Shown: positions 52,261-60,732 of the stretch, piece by piece | How positions within the stretch are numbered: the first letter of the stretch is position 1 | Layout: each line of letters starts with the position of its first letter | NCBI RefSeq assembly: GCF_000194155.1 | Contig: NZ_GL877878.1 | Span: forward strand, 1,202,287 to 1,266,286 | Source: Saccharopolyspora spinosa NRRL 18395 | GTDB lineage: Bacteria; Actinomycetota; Actinomycetes; Mycobacteriales; Pseudonocardiaceae | DNA: 64,000 nucleotides | Reading direction: 5' to 3' | The notes under the pieces: generated by a model | Database searches by the model: none | Told to the model about the DNA's origin: nothing | Seen by the model: only the letters and a program-made list of their open reading frames with translations | Position numbers and translations under genes: made by a program

Positions 52261-53238
52261 ATGATCAGCCGCACCCCCACGGTCGTCATCCTGCACGACG
52301 GGAACCCGCCCGCGGAAATGGCCCGCATCCAGGACCACGCCGAGCTCCGCTACGCCGACGCCGACGCGCTAGCCACCGCGCTGCCCGGCGCCGACGTGCT
52401 GTTCGTCTGGGACTTCCGCTCAGATGCGATCACCTCGGCATGGCCGCACGCCGACGCGCTGCGCTGGCTGCACGCGGCCAGCGCCGGCGTCGACCACCTG
52501 CTGTTCCCCGCCCTGCGCGACTCCGAGGTGCTGCTGACCAACTCCCGCGGCGTCTTCGACCGGCCGATGGCCGAATACGTGCTCGGCACCGTGCTCACCT
52601 TCGCCAAGGACCTGCACACCACCCTGCGGCTGCAAGACCGCAAGCAGTGGCGGCACCGCGTGACCGAACGCATCAAAGGCAAGAACGCGCTGGTCGTGGG
52701 CACCGGCCCGATCGGCCGGGCCATCGCCCGCCAGCTCACCGCCGCCGGGCTGTCCGTGTCCGGTGCCGGGCGCGTCGGACGCAGCGGCGACCCGGACTTC
52801 GGCGACGTGCACGCCTCCAGCGACCTCGCCCACGTCATCGGCGCCTTCGACTACGTCGTGCTCGCCGCCCCGCTGACCGAGCAGACCAAGGGGCTCGTCG
52901 ACGCCGAGGTCCTCGCCCACTGCCGCCCAGGCGCGAGGCTGATCAACGTCAGCCGCGGCGAACTCGTCGTCGAGACCGACCTGATCGCCGCCCTGCGCGC
53001 CGGGAAGCTGGCCGGCGCGGCGCTGGACGTGTTCGAGACCGAGCCGCTGCCCGAGACCTCGCCGCTGTGGGAGCTGCCCAACGTGCTCGTCTCCCCGCAC
53101 ATGTCCGGCGACGCCGTCGGCTGGGTCGACGAACTCGTCGACCTCTTCCTCGCCAACCTGCGCAGCTACACCAACGGCACGCAGTTGCGCAACGTGGTCG
53201 ACAAGCACCGGGGTTATGTCAGCGGAACGGAGCACTGA
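52261..53238 (+). CDS. D-2-hydroxyacid dehydrogenase
   Basis: 325 residues of the D-isomer-specific 2-hydroxyacid dehydrogenase family. The NAD-binding motif is LVVGTGPIGRAIARQL. The catalytic Arg, Glu and His lie in INVSRGELVVETDL, DVFETEPLPETSPLWELP and LVSPHMSGD. It interconverts a 2-oxoacid and a D-2-hydroxyacid using NAD(P)H. Its TGA overlaps the amidase ATG (TGATG), forming a two-gene operon opposite the DUF3830 operon. Confidence 0.92.
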   Translation: MISRTPTVVILHDGNPPAEMARIQDHAELRYADADALATALPGADVLFVWDFRSDAITSAWPHADALRWLHAASAGVDHLLFPALRDSEVLLTNSRGVFDRPMAEYVLGTVLTFAKDLHTTLRLQDRKQWRHRVTERIKGKNALVVGTGPIGRAIARQLTAAGLSVSGAGRVGRSGDPDFGDVHASSDLAHVIGAFDYVVLAAPLTEQTKGLVDAEVLAHCRPGARLINVSRGELVVETDLIAALRAGKLAGAALDVFETEPLPETSPLWELPNVLVSPHMSGDAVGWVDELVDLFLANLRSYTNGTQLRNVVDKHRGYVSGTEH

Positions 53239-54656
53239 TGGGCAACACCCAGCCGGCCGCCCGAACGGCAGCCGACCTCACCGCCACCGAACTCCTCGCC
53301 GGCTACGCCGCCGGCGAGCTGTCCCCGGTGGAGGCGACCGAGGCGGCGCTACGCCGCATCGCGGACGCAGACGAGGCGGTCAACGCCTACTTCCTGGTCG
53401 ACGCCGATCGGGCGTTGGAGCAGGCCAGGGCGTCCGAACAACGCTGGCAACGCCGCGAACCCGCCGGGCGGCTGGACGGCGTGCCGACCTCGATCAAGGA
53501 CATCTTCCTGACCAAGGACTGGCCGACGCTGCGCGGCTCCCGAACCATCGACCCGCACCAGCAGTGGACCGTCGACGCCCCGGCGGTGGCCCGGCTGCGG
53601 GAGCACAACGCGGTGTTCGTCGGCAAGACCACCACACCAGAGCTGGCGTGGAAAGGCGTCACCGACAGCCCGCTGCACGGCATCACCCGCAACCCGTGGG
53701 ACCCGACTCGCACCGCCGGCGGGTCCAGCGGTGGCGCCGCTGCGGCCGTGGCGCTGGGCATGGCCCCGCTGGCCATCGGCACCGACGGCGGCGGCTCGGT
53801 GCGCATCCCTGCTGCGTTCTGCGGAATCGTCGCGCTCAAGGCGACCTACGGCCGGATCCCGCACTACCCCGCCAGCCCCTACGGCACCCTGGCCCACGCC
53901 GGGCCGATGACCACCACGGTCACCGAGACCGCGCTGATGCTCGACGTACTGTCCGAACCGGACAGCCGGGACTGGTCCGCGCTGGAACCGCCGAGCGGGT
54001 CCTTCGTGGACGGGCTCGACTCCGGGGTGCGGGGCCTGCGCATCGCCGTCAGCCTCGACCTCGGCTTCGGCACCTTCGTCGATCCCGAGGTGTCGCGCGC
54101 GGTCACCACGGCCGCCCGGGCCTTCGAAGAGCTCGGGGCCGTCGTCGAGGATGTCGATCCCGGCATCACCGATCCGGTCGAGGACTTCCACGTGCTGTGG
54201 TTCGCCGGCGCCGCGAAGTCCGTCGAGCACCTCACCGCAGAGCAGCGGGAGCTCCTGGACCCGGGCCTGCACGAAATCTGCCAGCAGGGGCTGACCTACT
54301 CCGCCCAGGACTACCTGGAGGCGACCAACACGCGGATGCTCCTGGGGCAACGAATGGGAGCGTTCCACCAGACCTACGACCTGCTGCTCACCCCGACCGT
54401 GCCGATCCCGGCGTTCGAAGCTGGCCTGGAGGTCCCGGCCGGTTCCCCCAACCCGCGCTGGACGAGCTGGACCCCGTTCACCTACCCGTTCAACATGACC
54501 CAGCAGCCTGCCGCGAGCATCCCCTGTGGACTTACCGCTGACGGGTTGCCGATCGGCCTGCAGATCGTCGGCCCCCGCCACGGCGACGCGAAAGTCCTCC
54601 GCGCGGCCCGCGCCTACGAACGGGCACACCCCTGGCAGCGCCCCAGAACCTCCTGA
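53238..54656 (+). CDS. Amidase-signature enzyme
   Basis: 472 residues. The Ser-cisSer-Lys triad is clear: Lys87 ([15 protein letters not shown]), cis-Ser around 163/164 ([17 protein letters not shown]) and nucleophile Ser187 ([16 protein letters not shown]). It hydrolyses an amide to acid and ammonia. Not the GatA type in context (no gatC/B). With isomerases and DUF3830 it may open a cyclic-imide or amide intermediate; substrate unknown. Start ATG 53238 by coupling to the dehydrogenase. Confidence 0.92.
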   Translation: MGNTQPAARTAADLTATELLAGYAAGELSPVEATEAALRRIADADEAVNAYFLVDADRALEQARASEQRWQRREPAGRLDGVPTSIKDIFLTKDWPTLRGSRTIDPHQQWTVDAPAVARLREHNAVFVGKTTTPELAWKGVTDSPLHGITRNPWDPTRTAGGSSGGAAAAVALGMAPLAIGTDGGGSVRIPAAFCGIVALKATYGRIPHYPASPYGTLAHAGPMTTTVTETALMLDVLSEPDSRDWSALEPPSGSFVDGLDSGVRGLRIAVSLDLGFGTFVDPEVSRAVTTAARAFEELGAVVEDVDPGITDPVEDFHVLWFAGAAKSVEHLTAEQRELLDPGLHEICQQGLTYSAQDYLEATNTRMLLGQRMGAFHQTYDLLLTPTVPIPAFEAGLEVPAGSPNPRWTSWTPFTYPFNMTQQPAASIPCGLTADGLPIGLQIVGPRHGDAKVLRAARAYERAHPWQRPRTS

Positions 54657-54667
54657 TCGGAGCGACT

Positions 54668-55687
54668 TCACGCCAGCGTGAGCATGGTGGCGAAGCCGAG
54701 GCCCGTCACCAGGATCGTGGAGCAGGCGCCGAGCGCGAAAGCCTTGGCGCCGTTTCGCAGCAGCGCCTTGATCCGCACCCCGAACCCCAGCGCGAACAGC
54801 GCACCCGTCAGCAGCAGGGTGGTCAGCTGCTTCGCGCCGTCCAGCACGCCCTCCGGCAGCACACCCGCGCTGCGAACCGCCACCGCGACCAGGAATCCGA
54901 GCACGAACAGCGGCATGATCGGTGGTGGCCGCTTGCCGCTGTCGGCGGCGCTGCGGCGGCGCCCCACCACGCTGACCACGGTCACCATCGGCGCCAACAG
55001 GACAACCCGGCTGAGCTTGACGACCACAGCGACCGCCACCGCGGCCGCGCCGGCCGGCGACGCGGCCGCCACCACCTGCGCCACCTCGTGCACGCTGCCG
55101 CCGGCGATACGGCCGGTCTCATCGCCCGACAACCCAAACCCGACGGCCACCGCGGGCAACGCGAGCATCGAGATGGTCCCGAAGACCGTCACCATCGCCA
55201 CGCTCGTGGCCACGTCCTCGTCATCGCGCTCGACCACGCTCTCCATCGCCGCCACCGCCGACGCACCACAGATCGAGAAGCCCGTCGCCACCAGCATCGA
55301 CAGCCCGCGCGGAACCCCCATCAACCGACCGATCAGCAACGTCCCCACGAAGGACAGGGCCACGATCAGCAGCACCGCCACCACAGTGCCCGCACCGAGC
55401 CCCAGCACCTGCGTCACCGACAGCTGCAAACCCAGCAGCACCACCCCGACGCGCAGCAACTTCTTCGTCGACCACGCGATGCCCGGCCGCGCCGACGCCG
55501 GAAAGCCCGGCGCGTTGCCAGCCACGATGCCCAGGACCACCGCGACGGTCAACGCGCTCACCGCCACCGCCGGAACCAGCGCGGAGATCGACATGGACAC
55601 CGCGATCGCCACAACGGTGACCGCGAGACCCGGCCACAACACCGCAACGCCTGCACCTGACTGCTGCGAGCTGAATGTTCTCGTCAC
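54668..55687 (-). CDS. YeiH-family putative sulfate exporter (UPF0324)
   Basis: About 339 residues with 9-10 helices. Signature segments are RVGVVLLGLQLSVTQVLGLG, FSICGASAVAAMESVVERDD, SVHEVAQVVAAASPAGA and LGFGVRIKALLRNGAKAF. YeiH proteins are inner-membrane transporters linked to sulfite/sulfonate or other anion export. GTG 55687 is the likely start. Divergent LysR gene next door, as in many genomes. It lies at the end of the amidase operon, so it might export an acid product of that pathway. Confidence 0.9.
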   Translation of the reverse strand: MTRTFSSQQSGAGVAVLWPGLAVTVVAIAVSMSISALVPAVAVSALTVAVVLGIVAGNAPGFPASARPGIAWSTKKLLRVGVVLLGLQLSVTQVLGLGAGTVVAVLLIVALSFVGTLLIGRLMGVPRGLSMLVATGFSICGASAVAAMESVVERDDEDVATSVAMVTVFGTISMLALPAVAVGFGLSGDETGRIAGGSVHEVAQVVAAASPAGAAAVAVAVVVKLSRVVLLAPMVTVVSVVGRRRSAADSGKRPPPIMPLFVLGFLVAVAVRSAGVLPEGVLDGAKQLTTLLLTGALFALGFGVRIKALLRNGAKAFALGACSTILVTGLGFATMLTLA

Positions 55688-55823
55688 CCGTTCAGGCTCG
55701 CCACAACACCGCCCGCGCAGTAGCCATGATCTGCACAGGAGGTCATAGCCAAAGTGCATGCCCGACCAGCGGAACGGGCGGCAAGCAGCCAGATTCACCC
55801 GGCTGACGACCTACCCTGAGGGC

Positions 55824-56747
55824 ATGACCCCGCCCGACCCCGAATCGCTCAGGCTCCTGGTCCTCGTCGGCGAGCTCGGCAGCATCGGAGCCGCAGCGGC
55901 CGAGCTGCGGGTCAGCCAGCCCTCGGCGAGCAAGCGCCTCAGCCGGCTGGAGCGCCAACTCTCCCTACCGCTGGTGGAACGCACCCGCCAGGGCTGCACC
56001 CTCACCCCTGCCGGGGTCATGGTCTGCGACTGGGCCAAGCAGGTCCTGGCGCACGTCGACGGCCTGATGAACGGCGTGCGGGCGCTGCGTGCCCAGCACG
56101 AGGCCAAGCTCCGCGTCGCCGCCAGCATGACCGTCGCCGAATACCTCGTTCCCCGCTGGATCAGCCAGCTGCGCCGCACGCTGCCCGACGTACACCTGGA
56201 GCTCGACGTGGCCAACTCCCTGGCCGTGGCCGAAGCCGTCCGCCACGGACACGCCGACCTGGGCTTCATCGAAACCCCGGAGCCGCCCGAAGGCGTCTCG
56301 GTGCGGTTCGTGACCCGCGACCGCATGGTCGTCGTCGCACCCCCGGAGCACCCGTGGGCCCGGCTGCGCCGCCCACTGACCGCCACCGAACTCGCCGCGA
56401 CCCCGCTGATCGTGCGCGAACACGGCTCCGGCACCCGCGAAACCCTCTACCGCGCGCTCGCCGAAGTCGGCGCCGACCCGGTCACCCCGCTGCTGGAACT
56501 CCGGTCCACGACAGCTGCCCGCAACGCCGTCGTCGCCGGCGCCGGGCCCGCGGTCCTCAGCGTCCTCGCGGTCGCCACCGACCTCGCCGAGAAACGCCTC
56601 GTCGACGTCCCCGTCGCAGCGCTCGACCTGCACCGCCCGCTGCACGCGGTCTGGCGCTCCGGCCTCCAGCTCACCGGCTCCGCCGCGGCCCTGCTGGCCA
56701 CCGCCATGCGCACGCCGGAGGCGAGCCCCACCGGCCCCGCCGGGTAA
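55824..56747 (+). CDS. LysR-family regulator
   Basis: 307 residues. N-terminal helix-turn-helix: LVLVGELGSIGAAAAELRVS, QPSASKRLSRLERQLSLPLV. C-terminal effector domain: LRVAASMTVAEYLVPRWI, GHADLGFIETPEPPEGVSV. It probably controls the divergent yeiH gene. ATG 55824 is preceded 7-12 bases upstream by TACCCT, giving a leaderless start; the frame upstream to 55758 is open but lacks support. Convergent with the next dehydrogenase, 6 bp apart. Confidence 0.9.
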   Translation: MTPPDPESLRLLVLVGELGSIGAAAAELRVSQPSASKRLSRLERQLSLPLVERTRQGCTLTPAGVMVCDWAKQVLAHVDGLMNGVRALRAQHEAKLRVAASMTVAEYLVPRWISQLRRTLPDVHLELDVANSLAVAEAVRHGHADLGFIETPEPPEGVSVRFVTRDRMVVVAPPEHPWARLRRPLTATELAATPLIVREHGSGTRETLYRALAEVGADPVTPLLELRSTTAARNAVVAGAGPAVLSVLAVATDLAEKRLVDVPVAALDLHRPLHAVWRSGLQLTGSAAALLATAMRTPEASPTGPAG

Positions 56748-56753
56748 AGACCG

Positions 56754-58208
56754 CTATTCCTCGTCCCAGGCCGACATCACGTGCTTGATCCGGCTGTACT
56801 CCTCCAGACCGTAGCGGCCGAAATCGCGCGCAGACGCCGAATGCTTGAACCCGCTATGCGGCATCTCCGCCGTGAACGGATGGTGCGTGTTGATCCACAC
56901 CGTGCCAGCCTGCAACCGCCGCGACACCCGCATCGCCCGCGCGTGGTCGCGCGTCCAGATGCTCGACACCAGCCCATAGCGCACGCCGTTGGCCAGCTCG
57001 ACAGCCTCCTGCTCGCTGTCGAAGCGCTGCACCGTCAGCACCGGCCCGAGCACCTCGTTCTGCACCAGCTCGTCGTCCTGCTCCACGCCGACGACCACCG
57101 TCGCCTCGTGGAAGAAGCCCCGCGCCCCCTTGCGCCGCCCACCGACGAGGATCCGCGCGTGCGCCGGCAACCGCTCCAGGTGCGCCTGCACGATCTCCAG
57201 CTGCCCCAGGCTGTTCAACGGCCCGAACGCCGCGTCCAAATCCTGCGGCGGCCCCGGACGCATCGCCTCGGCCCACTCGGCCAACGCCACCACGAGCTCG
57301 TCGAACACCGCCGGCCCCGCCAGCACACGACTTGCCGCCGTGCAGCTCTGCCCCGCGTTGCCGAACGCCGCTGCCGCGATCCGCCGGGCCGCCCGCGGCA
57401 CGTCCGCGTCGTCGAACACCACCGCCGGAGCCTTGCCGCCGAGCTGCAGGTGCGCCCGCTTAAGGTCGGCAGCCACAGAACCCGCGACCTCCATCCCGGA
57501 CCGAACCGTGCCGGTGATCGAGAACATCCCGGGCACTTCGTGCGCCACCATCGCCCGGCCGCTGTCGCGATCCCCGCAAATCAGGTTCAACGCGCCCGCG
57601 GGCAAGAACTGGCCCGCGATCTCCACCAGCAGCGCGGTGCTCACCGGCGTCGTCTCCGCGGGCTTGATCACCACCGTGTTGCCCGCCGCCAGAGCCGGCG
57701 CGAACTTCGCCGCGGCCAGCACCAGCGGATGCGTCCACGACGTGACCTGCGCGCACACCCCGATCGGTTCCCGCCGCGAGAACGACGTGTGCCCCGGCCG
57801 GTACTCGCCGCCAGCCCCGTCCTCCTGGACCCGCGCCGCCCCGGCGTAGAAGCGGATCAGGTCCACCGCCATCGGCAGCTCGTCGTCGCGCACCACCGAC
57901 CAGGGCTTGCCTGTATTGCGGCACTCTGCCACCACAAGCTCGTCGGCCCGCTCCTCGACGGCGTCGGCGACGTCCAGCAGCACCTGCTGCCGCTGCCGGG
58001 GCGTCGTCTGCGACCAGGATTCGAACGCCGACGCGGCCACCGTCATCACCGCGTCGACGTCCGTCCAGCGCGTCAGGGGAGCGGTGCCGTACTCCTCGCC
58101 GGTACTCGGATCCACCAGCGGTAGCGTCTCGCCGGCCAGGGTGTCGGCGGGCTCGCCGTCGACGAAGTTGTGCAGTTCCAACGCCGTGGTCAAAAGATAG
58201 GCCTCCAT
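56754..58208 (-). CDS. Aldehyde dehydrogenase-like protein with altered active site
   Basis: About 484 residues, closest in pattern to aminobutyraldehyde/betaine-aldehyde dehydrogenases. Cys289 (FGNAGQSCTAASRV) is present. The oxyanion-hole Asn (normally PWNYP) is Thr159 in SWTHPL, and the general-base Glu (LELGGK) is Gln255 in LQLGGKAPAVVFDDAD. The Rossmann and bridging regions are otherwise normal. It may be inactive, work as a thioester or binding protein, or have shifted chemistry. ATG 58208 chosen; a frame to 58253 remains open. Confidence 0.88.
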   Translation of the reverse strand: MEAYLLTTALELHNFVDGEPADTLAGETLPLVDPSTGEEYGTAPLTRWTDVDAVMTVAASAFESWSQTTPRQRQQVLLDVADAVEERADELVVAECRNTGKPWSVVRDDELPMAVDLIRFYAGAARVQEDGAGGEYRPGHTSFSRREPIGVCAQVTSWTHPLVLAAAKFAPALAAGNTVVIKPAETTPVSTALLVEIAGQFLPAGALNLICGDRDSGRAMVAHEVPGMFSITGTVRSGMEVAGSVAADLKRAHLQLGGKAPAVVFDDADVPRAARRIAAAAFGNAGQSCTAASRVLAGPAVFDELVVALAEWAEAMRPGPPQDLDAAFGPLNSLGQLEIVQAHLERLPAHARILVGGRRKGARGFFHEATVVVGVEQDDELVQNEVLGPVLTVQRFDSEQEAVELANGVRYGLVSSIWTRDHARAMRVSRRLQAGTVWINTHHPFTAEMPHSGFKHSASARDFGRYGLEEYSRIKHVMSAWDEE

Positions 58209-58480
58209 CGCCGGGCCGACCGCCGTTGGCCGACCGGGTGCTGCGTCCGCCAACCGACCCTATCCCCACGGCCGAGCGTGTGAAGGCGGCTCGCCGGGGC
58301 AGCTCGTCTTCTGGCACCCTGGCGCAGCGCCTGCGCCAGGGTGCCCACCGCCATGAGGACCAGCACTGGCGCGAACGCCCACCGATAGGCCTGCACCGCG
58401 GGCAGGTCCGACACCGACTGCCACGCGACCTTCGACGATCTGGGGCGATCGCCCTGCTCCCCGATGGGTGGCGCGGTCAT
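58190..58480 (-). pseudogene. Truncated membrane-protein gene
   Basis: From ATG 58480: a polar start, then one hydrophobic helix (YRWAFAPVLVLMAVGTLAQ), then basic sequence with no further helices, ending inside the dehydrogenase start. It looks like the first helix of a transporter whose remainder was deleted. It is divergent from the GntR gene and shares its operator, so it was probably the regulated transporter. Confidence 0.45.
58313..58345. terminator. Long perfect hairpin (15-bp stem)
   Basis: GGCACCCTGGCGCAG pairs with CTGCGCCAGGGTGCC around CGC. It lies inside the truncated membrane-protein frame and could terminate its transcript or mark the deletion joint. Confidence 0.7.
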
Positions 58481-58500
58481 GACGGTCTCGGACACCCAAA

Positions 58501-58527
58501 ATCTTGTATTTACCATAGATACAAGAT
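58501..58527. promoter_or_regulatory. GntR-type operator ATCTTGTAT-N9-ATACAAGAT
   Basis: A perfect 9-bp inverted repeat 22 bp before the GntR start. AT-rich in a GC-rich region; differs from the GATTGTTGACAAT sites, so it should belong to this second regulator. Confidence 0.75.
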
Positions 58528-58548
58528 GGGTGGAAGTACGATGACCTC

Positions 58549-59259
58549 GTGTCGAGCGCAACACCACGCGAACCCGTGTCCTCCGGTACTCCCGTCACTC
58601 CCGGGCCGCCCGCTGCGGACCGCGCGTACCAGCACGTCAAGGCCGGCCTGCTGGACGGCAGCTACCCCGACGGCAACCTTCTGTCCGAGGGCGAGGTGGC
58701 GAACACGCTGCAGATGTCGCGCACCCCGGTCCGCGAGGCGTTCTTGCGCCTGCAGACCGAGGGGTTCCTGCGGCTCTACCCGAAGCGGGGTGCGCTGGTC
58801 GTGCCGGTGACCCCCACCGAGGCCCGGGCAGTCCTGGAAGCCCGGCTCGCGCTGGAGAGCTTCGCCATCGACAAGCTCGCGATGCAGGGCCGGGACGCGA
58901 TGGCCGCCGTCGGCGAGCAACTCGCCGCGCACCCCGCGTGCGATGCCGCCGAGCTCAGCGACGCCGGGATTCACGAGGCCGACCGCGCATTCCACGCGAC
59001 CCTGGTGGCCGCGGCGGGAAACCCGGTGGTCGCCGACCTCTACAACGCCCTGCGCGACAAGCAGATGCGCATCACCGCCACGGCCCGCACCCACGCCGTG
59101 CGCCCCCACATCACCCAGCAGCACGCACACCTCGCGTCGGCGATCCGGGACGGCGACCCGGAGCTGGCCAAGGCCCGGCTGCGCGAGCACCTGCTTGGCA
59201 TAGTCCGCGCTTTCGGCATCATCGGCGGCCCCTATCTCGCCCCGGAATCGGACCTCTGA
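58549..59259 (+). CDS. GntR-family (FCD) regulator
   Basis: 236 residues. Winged helix: DRAYQHVKAGLLDGSYPDGN, VANTLQMSRTPVREAFLRLQ, LYPKRGALVVPVTP. FCD domain with the DADRAFHATLV-type metal segment (EADRAFHATLVAAAGNP). GTG 58549. The operator at 58501-58527 indicates autoregulation and control of the divergent, now truncated, transporter gene. Confidence 0.9.
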   Translation: MSSATPREPVSSGTPVTPGPPAADRAYQHVKAGLLDGSYPDGNLLSEGEVANTLQMSRTPVREAFLRLQTEGFLRLYPKRGALVVPVTPTEARAVLEARLALESFAIDKLAMQGRDAMAAVGEQLAAHPACDAAELSDAGIHEADRAFHATLVAAAGNPVVADLYNALRDKQMRITATARTHAVRPHITQQHAHLASAIRDGDPELAKARLREHLLGIVRAFGIIGGPYLAPESDL

Positions 59260-59308
59260 GGCGGTTCCGCTCTCTGCTCAAGCCTTCGCCACGTCGCCGG
59301 ATCGTAGT

Positions 59309-59330
59309 TAATTTCGATCAGCACTGAAAT
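59309..59330. repeat. 22-bp AT-rich motif, copy 2
   Basis: TAATTTCGATCA plus GCACTGAAAT; matches 20 of 22 bases of 40809-40830. Lies between the GntR stop and the AraC gene. Confidence 0.6.
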
Positions 59331-59415
59331 AATCGTGATTGCAAAACTGACGGGTTACGGCAGTCGCGCCGGGATTCGCCCCGCTGACGTCGGACCCGCC
59401 GCCTAGCCTCGGGAC

Positions 59416-60240
59416 GTGACCGAGACGCAGTTCGTCAAGGCAACGCCTCCGCCCCCCTTGCGGCCGCTGATCAGCGGCATCTCCGGATACCGTGTGCGCT
59501 CCGCGCCTGGCGTGCACCGCGGCCTCCCATCGCGGAGCCTGACCGTGATCCTCGCACTGGACGAGACGGTGGACGTCACCTTCGACTCGGGCTACCAGCA
59601 GTGCTGCACCGCGCTCGTCGGCGGGCTCCACAGCAAACCGGCCAAGGTCGAGCACGGCGAACTTCAGCACGGCATCCAACTGGGCCTCACCCCGCTCGGC
59701 GCCCGCGCCCTGCTCGGACTGCCCGCCGGGGAGCTTGCCGACACCGGTGTCGACCTGTCCGCCGTGCTGGGCCCGGTCGTCGCCGAACTCACCGAGCGAG
59801 TCCACTCCGCGACCACCTGGACCGACCGCTTCGACCGCCTCAACGACGGGCTCCTCCGGCTCGCCGCCCCGGTCGACTTCCCCGCCCCGGAGCTGGCCTG
59901 GATCTGGCGGCGGATGACACAGACCGACGGGCACGTCCCCGTCGCGGCCCTGGCCTCCGACGTCGGTTGGACCCGCCAGCACCTCGGGGCGCGGTTCCGC
60001 CGCGAGTTCGGCCTGTCCCCCAAACTCCTCAGCAGGGTGATGCGCTTCGAACGCGCCCGCCGCCAACTGGTCGCCGGGACCGTCGCCAGCCTCGCCGACG
60101 TCGCCGCCGACTGCGGTTACAGCGACCAGGCCCACTTCAACCGGGACTGGCGGGAGTTCACCGGTGTCGCGCCGTCGCGGTGGATTGCCGAGGAGCTTCC
60201 ATTCGTCCAAGGCGCGGCGCATCTCGGCGACGCATCCTAG
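59416..60240 (+). CDS. AraC-family regulator
   Basis: 274 residues. The C-terminal double helix-turn-helix is VAALASDVGWTRQHLGARFR and VASLADVAADCGYSDQAHFN, ending FTGVAPSRW. The N-terminal 150 residues are a cupin-like/AraC-N sensing part (RGLPSRSLTVILALDETVDV). GTG 59416 is 6 bases after TAGCCT (59404-59409), indicating a leaderless transcript. It ends 4 bp before the VOC gene and probably controls it. Confidence 0.9.
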   Translation: MTETQFVKATPPPPLRPLISGISGYRVRSAPGVHRGLPSRSLTVILALDETVDVTFDSGYQQCCTALVGGLHSKPAKVEHGELQHGIQLGLTPLGARALLGLPAGELADTGVDLSAVLGPVVAELTERVHSATTWTDRFDRLNDGLLRLAAPVDFPAPELAWIWRRMTQTDGHVPVAALASDVGWTRQHLGARFRREFGLSPKLLSRVMRFERARRQLVAGTVASLADVAADCGYSDQAHFNRDWREFTGVAPSRWIAEELPFVQGAAHLGDAS

Positions 60241-60244
60241 GGCC

Positions 60245-60637
60245 ATGACGACGAACGCAACGCGAACCACTATCTGGCCCCTGATCCCCTACGCCGACAA
60301 GAAAGCCGGCATCCGCTTCCTGGTCGAGGCGTTCGGATTCGAGGAAACCCTGATCGTGCCGGGCGAAGGCGGTGAGATCGTGCATGCGGAGCTGCGCTGG
60401 CCGGGTGGCGGCATCATGATCGGGACCTGCGACCCTGGAAGCCCGTTCGCCAAGCCGAAGGGCTCGGGTGCCGCCTACGTGGTCACCGACGCCCCCGACG
60501 CGGTGTTCCAACGCGCTGTCGCGGCCGGCGCCGAGGTCGTCCACGAGCCCGTAGACCACGACTACGGCTCGCGGGAGTTCTCCGTCCGGGATCCGGAAGG
60601 CAACAGCTGGAGCTTCGGGACATACGCGGGCAGCTGA
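60245..60637 (+). CDS. VOC/glyoxalase-superfamily protein
   Basis: 130 residues, two beta-alpha-beta-beta-beta modules: LIPYADKKAGIRFLVEAFGF with HAELRWPGGGIMIG, and AAYVVTDAPDAVFQRAVAAG with FSVRDPEGNSWSFGTY. The last segment is the classic VOC ending. Such proteins include glyoxalases, dioxygenases and antibiotic-binding proteins; the function here is open. ATG 60245; same strand as and 4 bp after the AraC gene. Confidence 0.9.
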   Translation: MTTNATRTTIWPLIPYADKKAGIRFLVEAFGFEETLIVPGEGGEIVHAELRWPGGGIMIGTCDPGSPFAKPKGSGAAYVVTDAPDAVFQRAVAAGAEVVHEPVDHDYGSREFSVRDPEGNSWSFGTYAGS

Positions 60638-60667
60638 CCGCCGAACCCTTCGATGCGGCAACGAAAA

Positions 60668-60717
60668 GGCTCGGCGGGACGTACGGTCCCGCGCGGGACG
60701 TACGGTCCCGCCGAGCC
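60668..60717. terminator. Double-hairpin terminator with duplicated 19-bp units
   Basis: An outer stem GGCTCG/CGAGCC encloses two identical hairpins of GCGGGAC-GTACG-GTCCCGC (60674-60692 and 60693-60711). It sits between convergent VOC and stomatin genes. Confidence 0.8.
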
Positions 60718-60732
60718 TAGGACGAACTCCGC

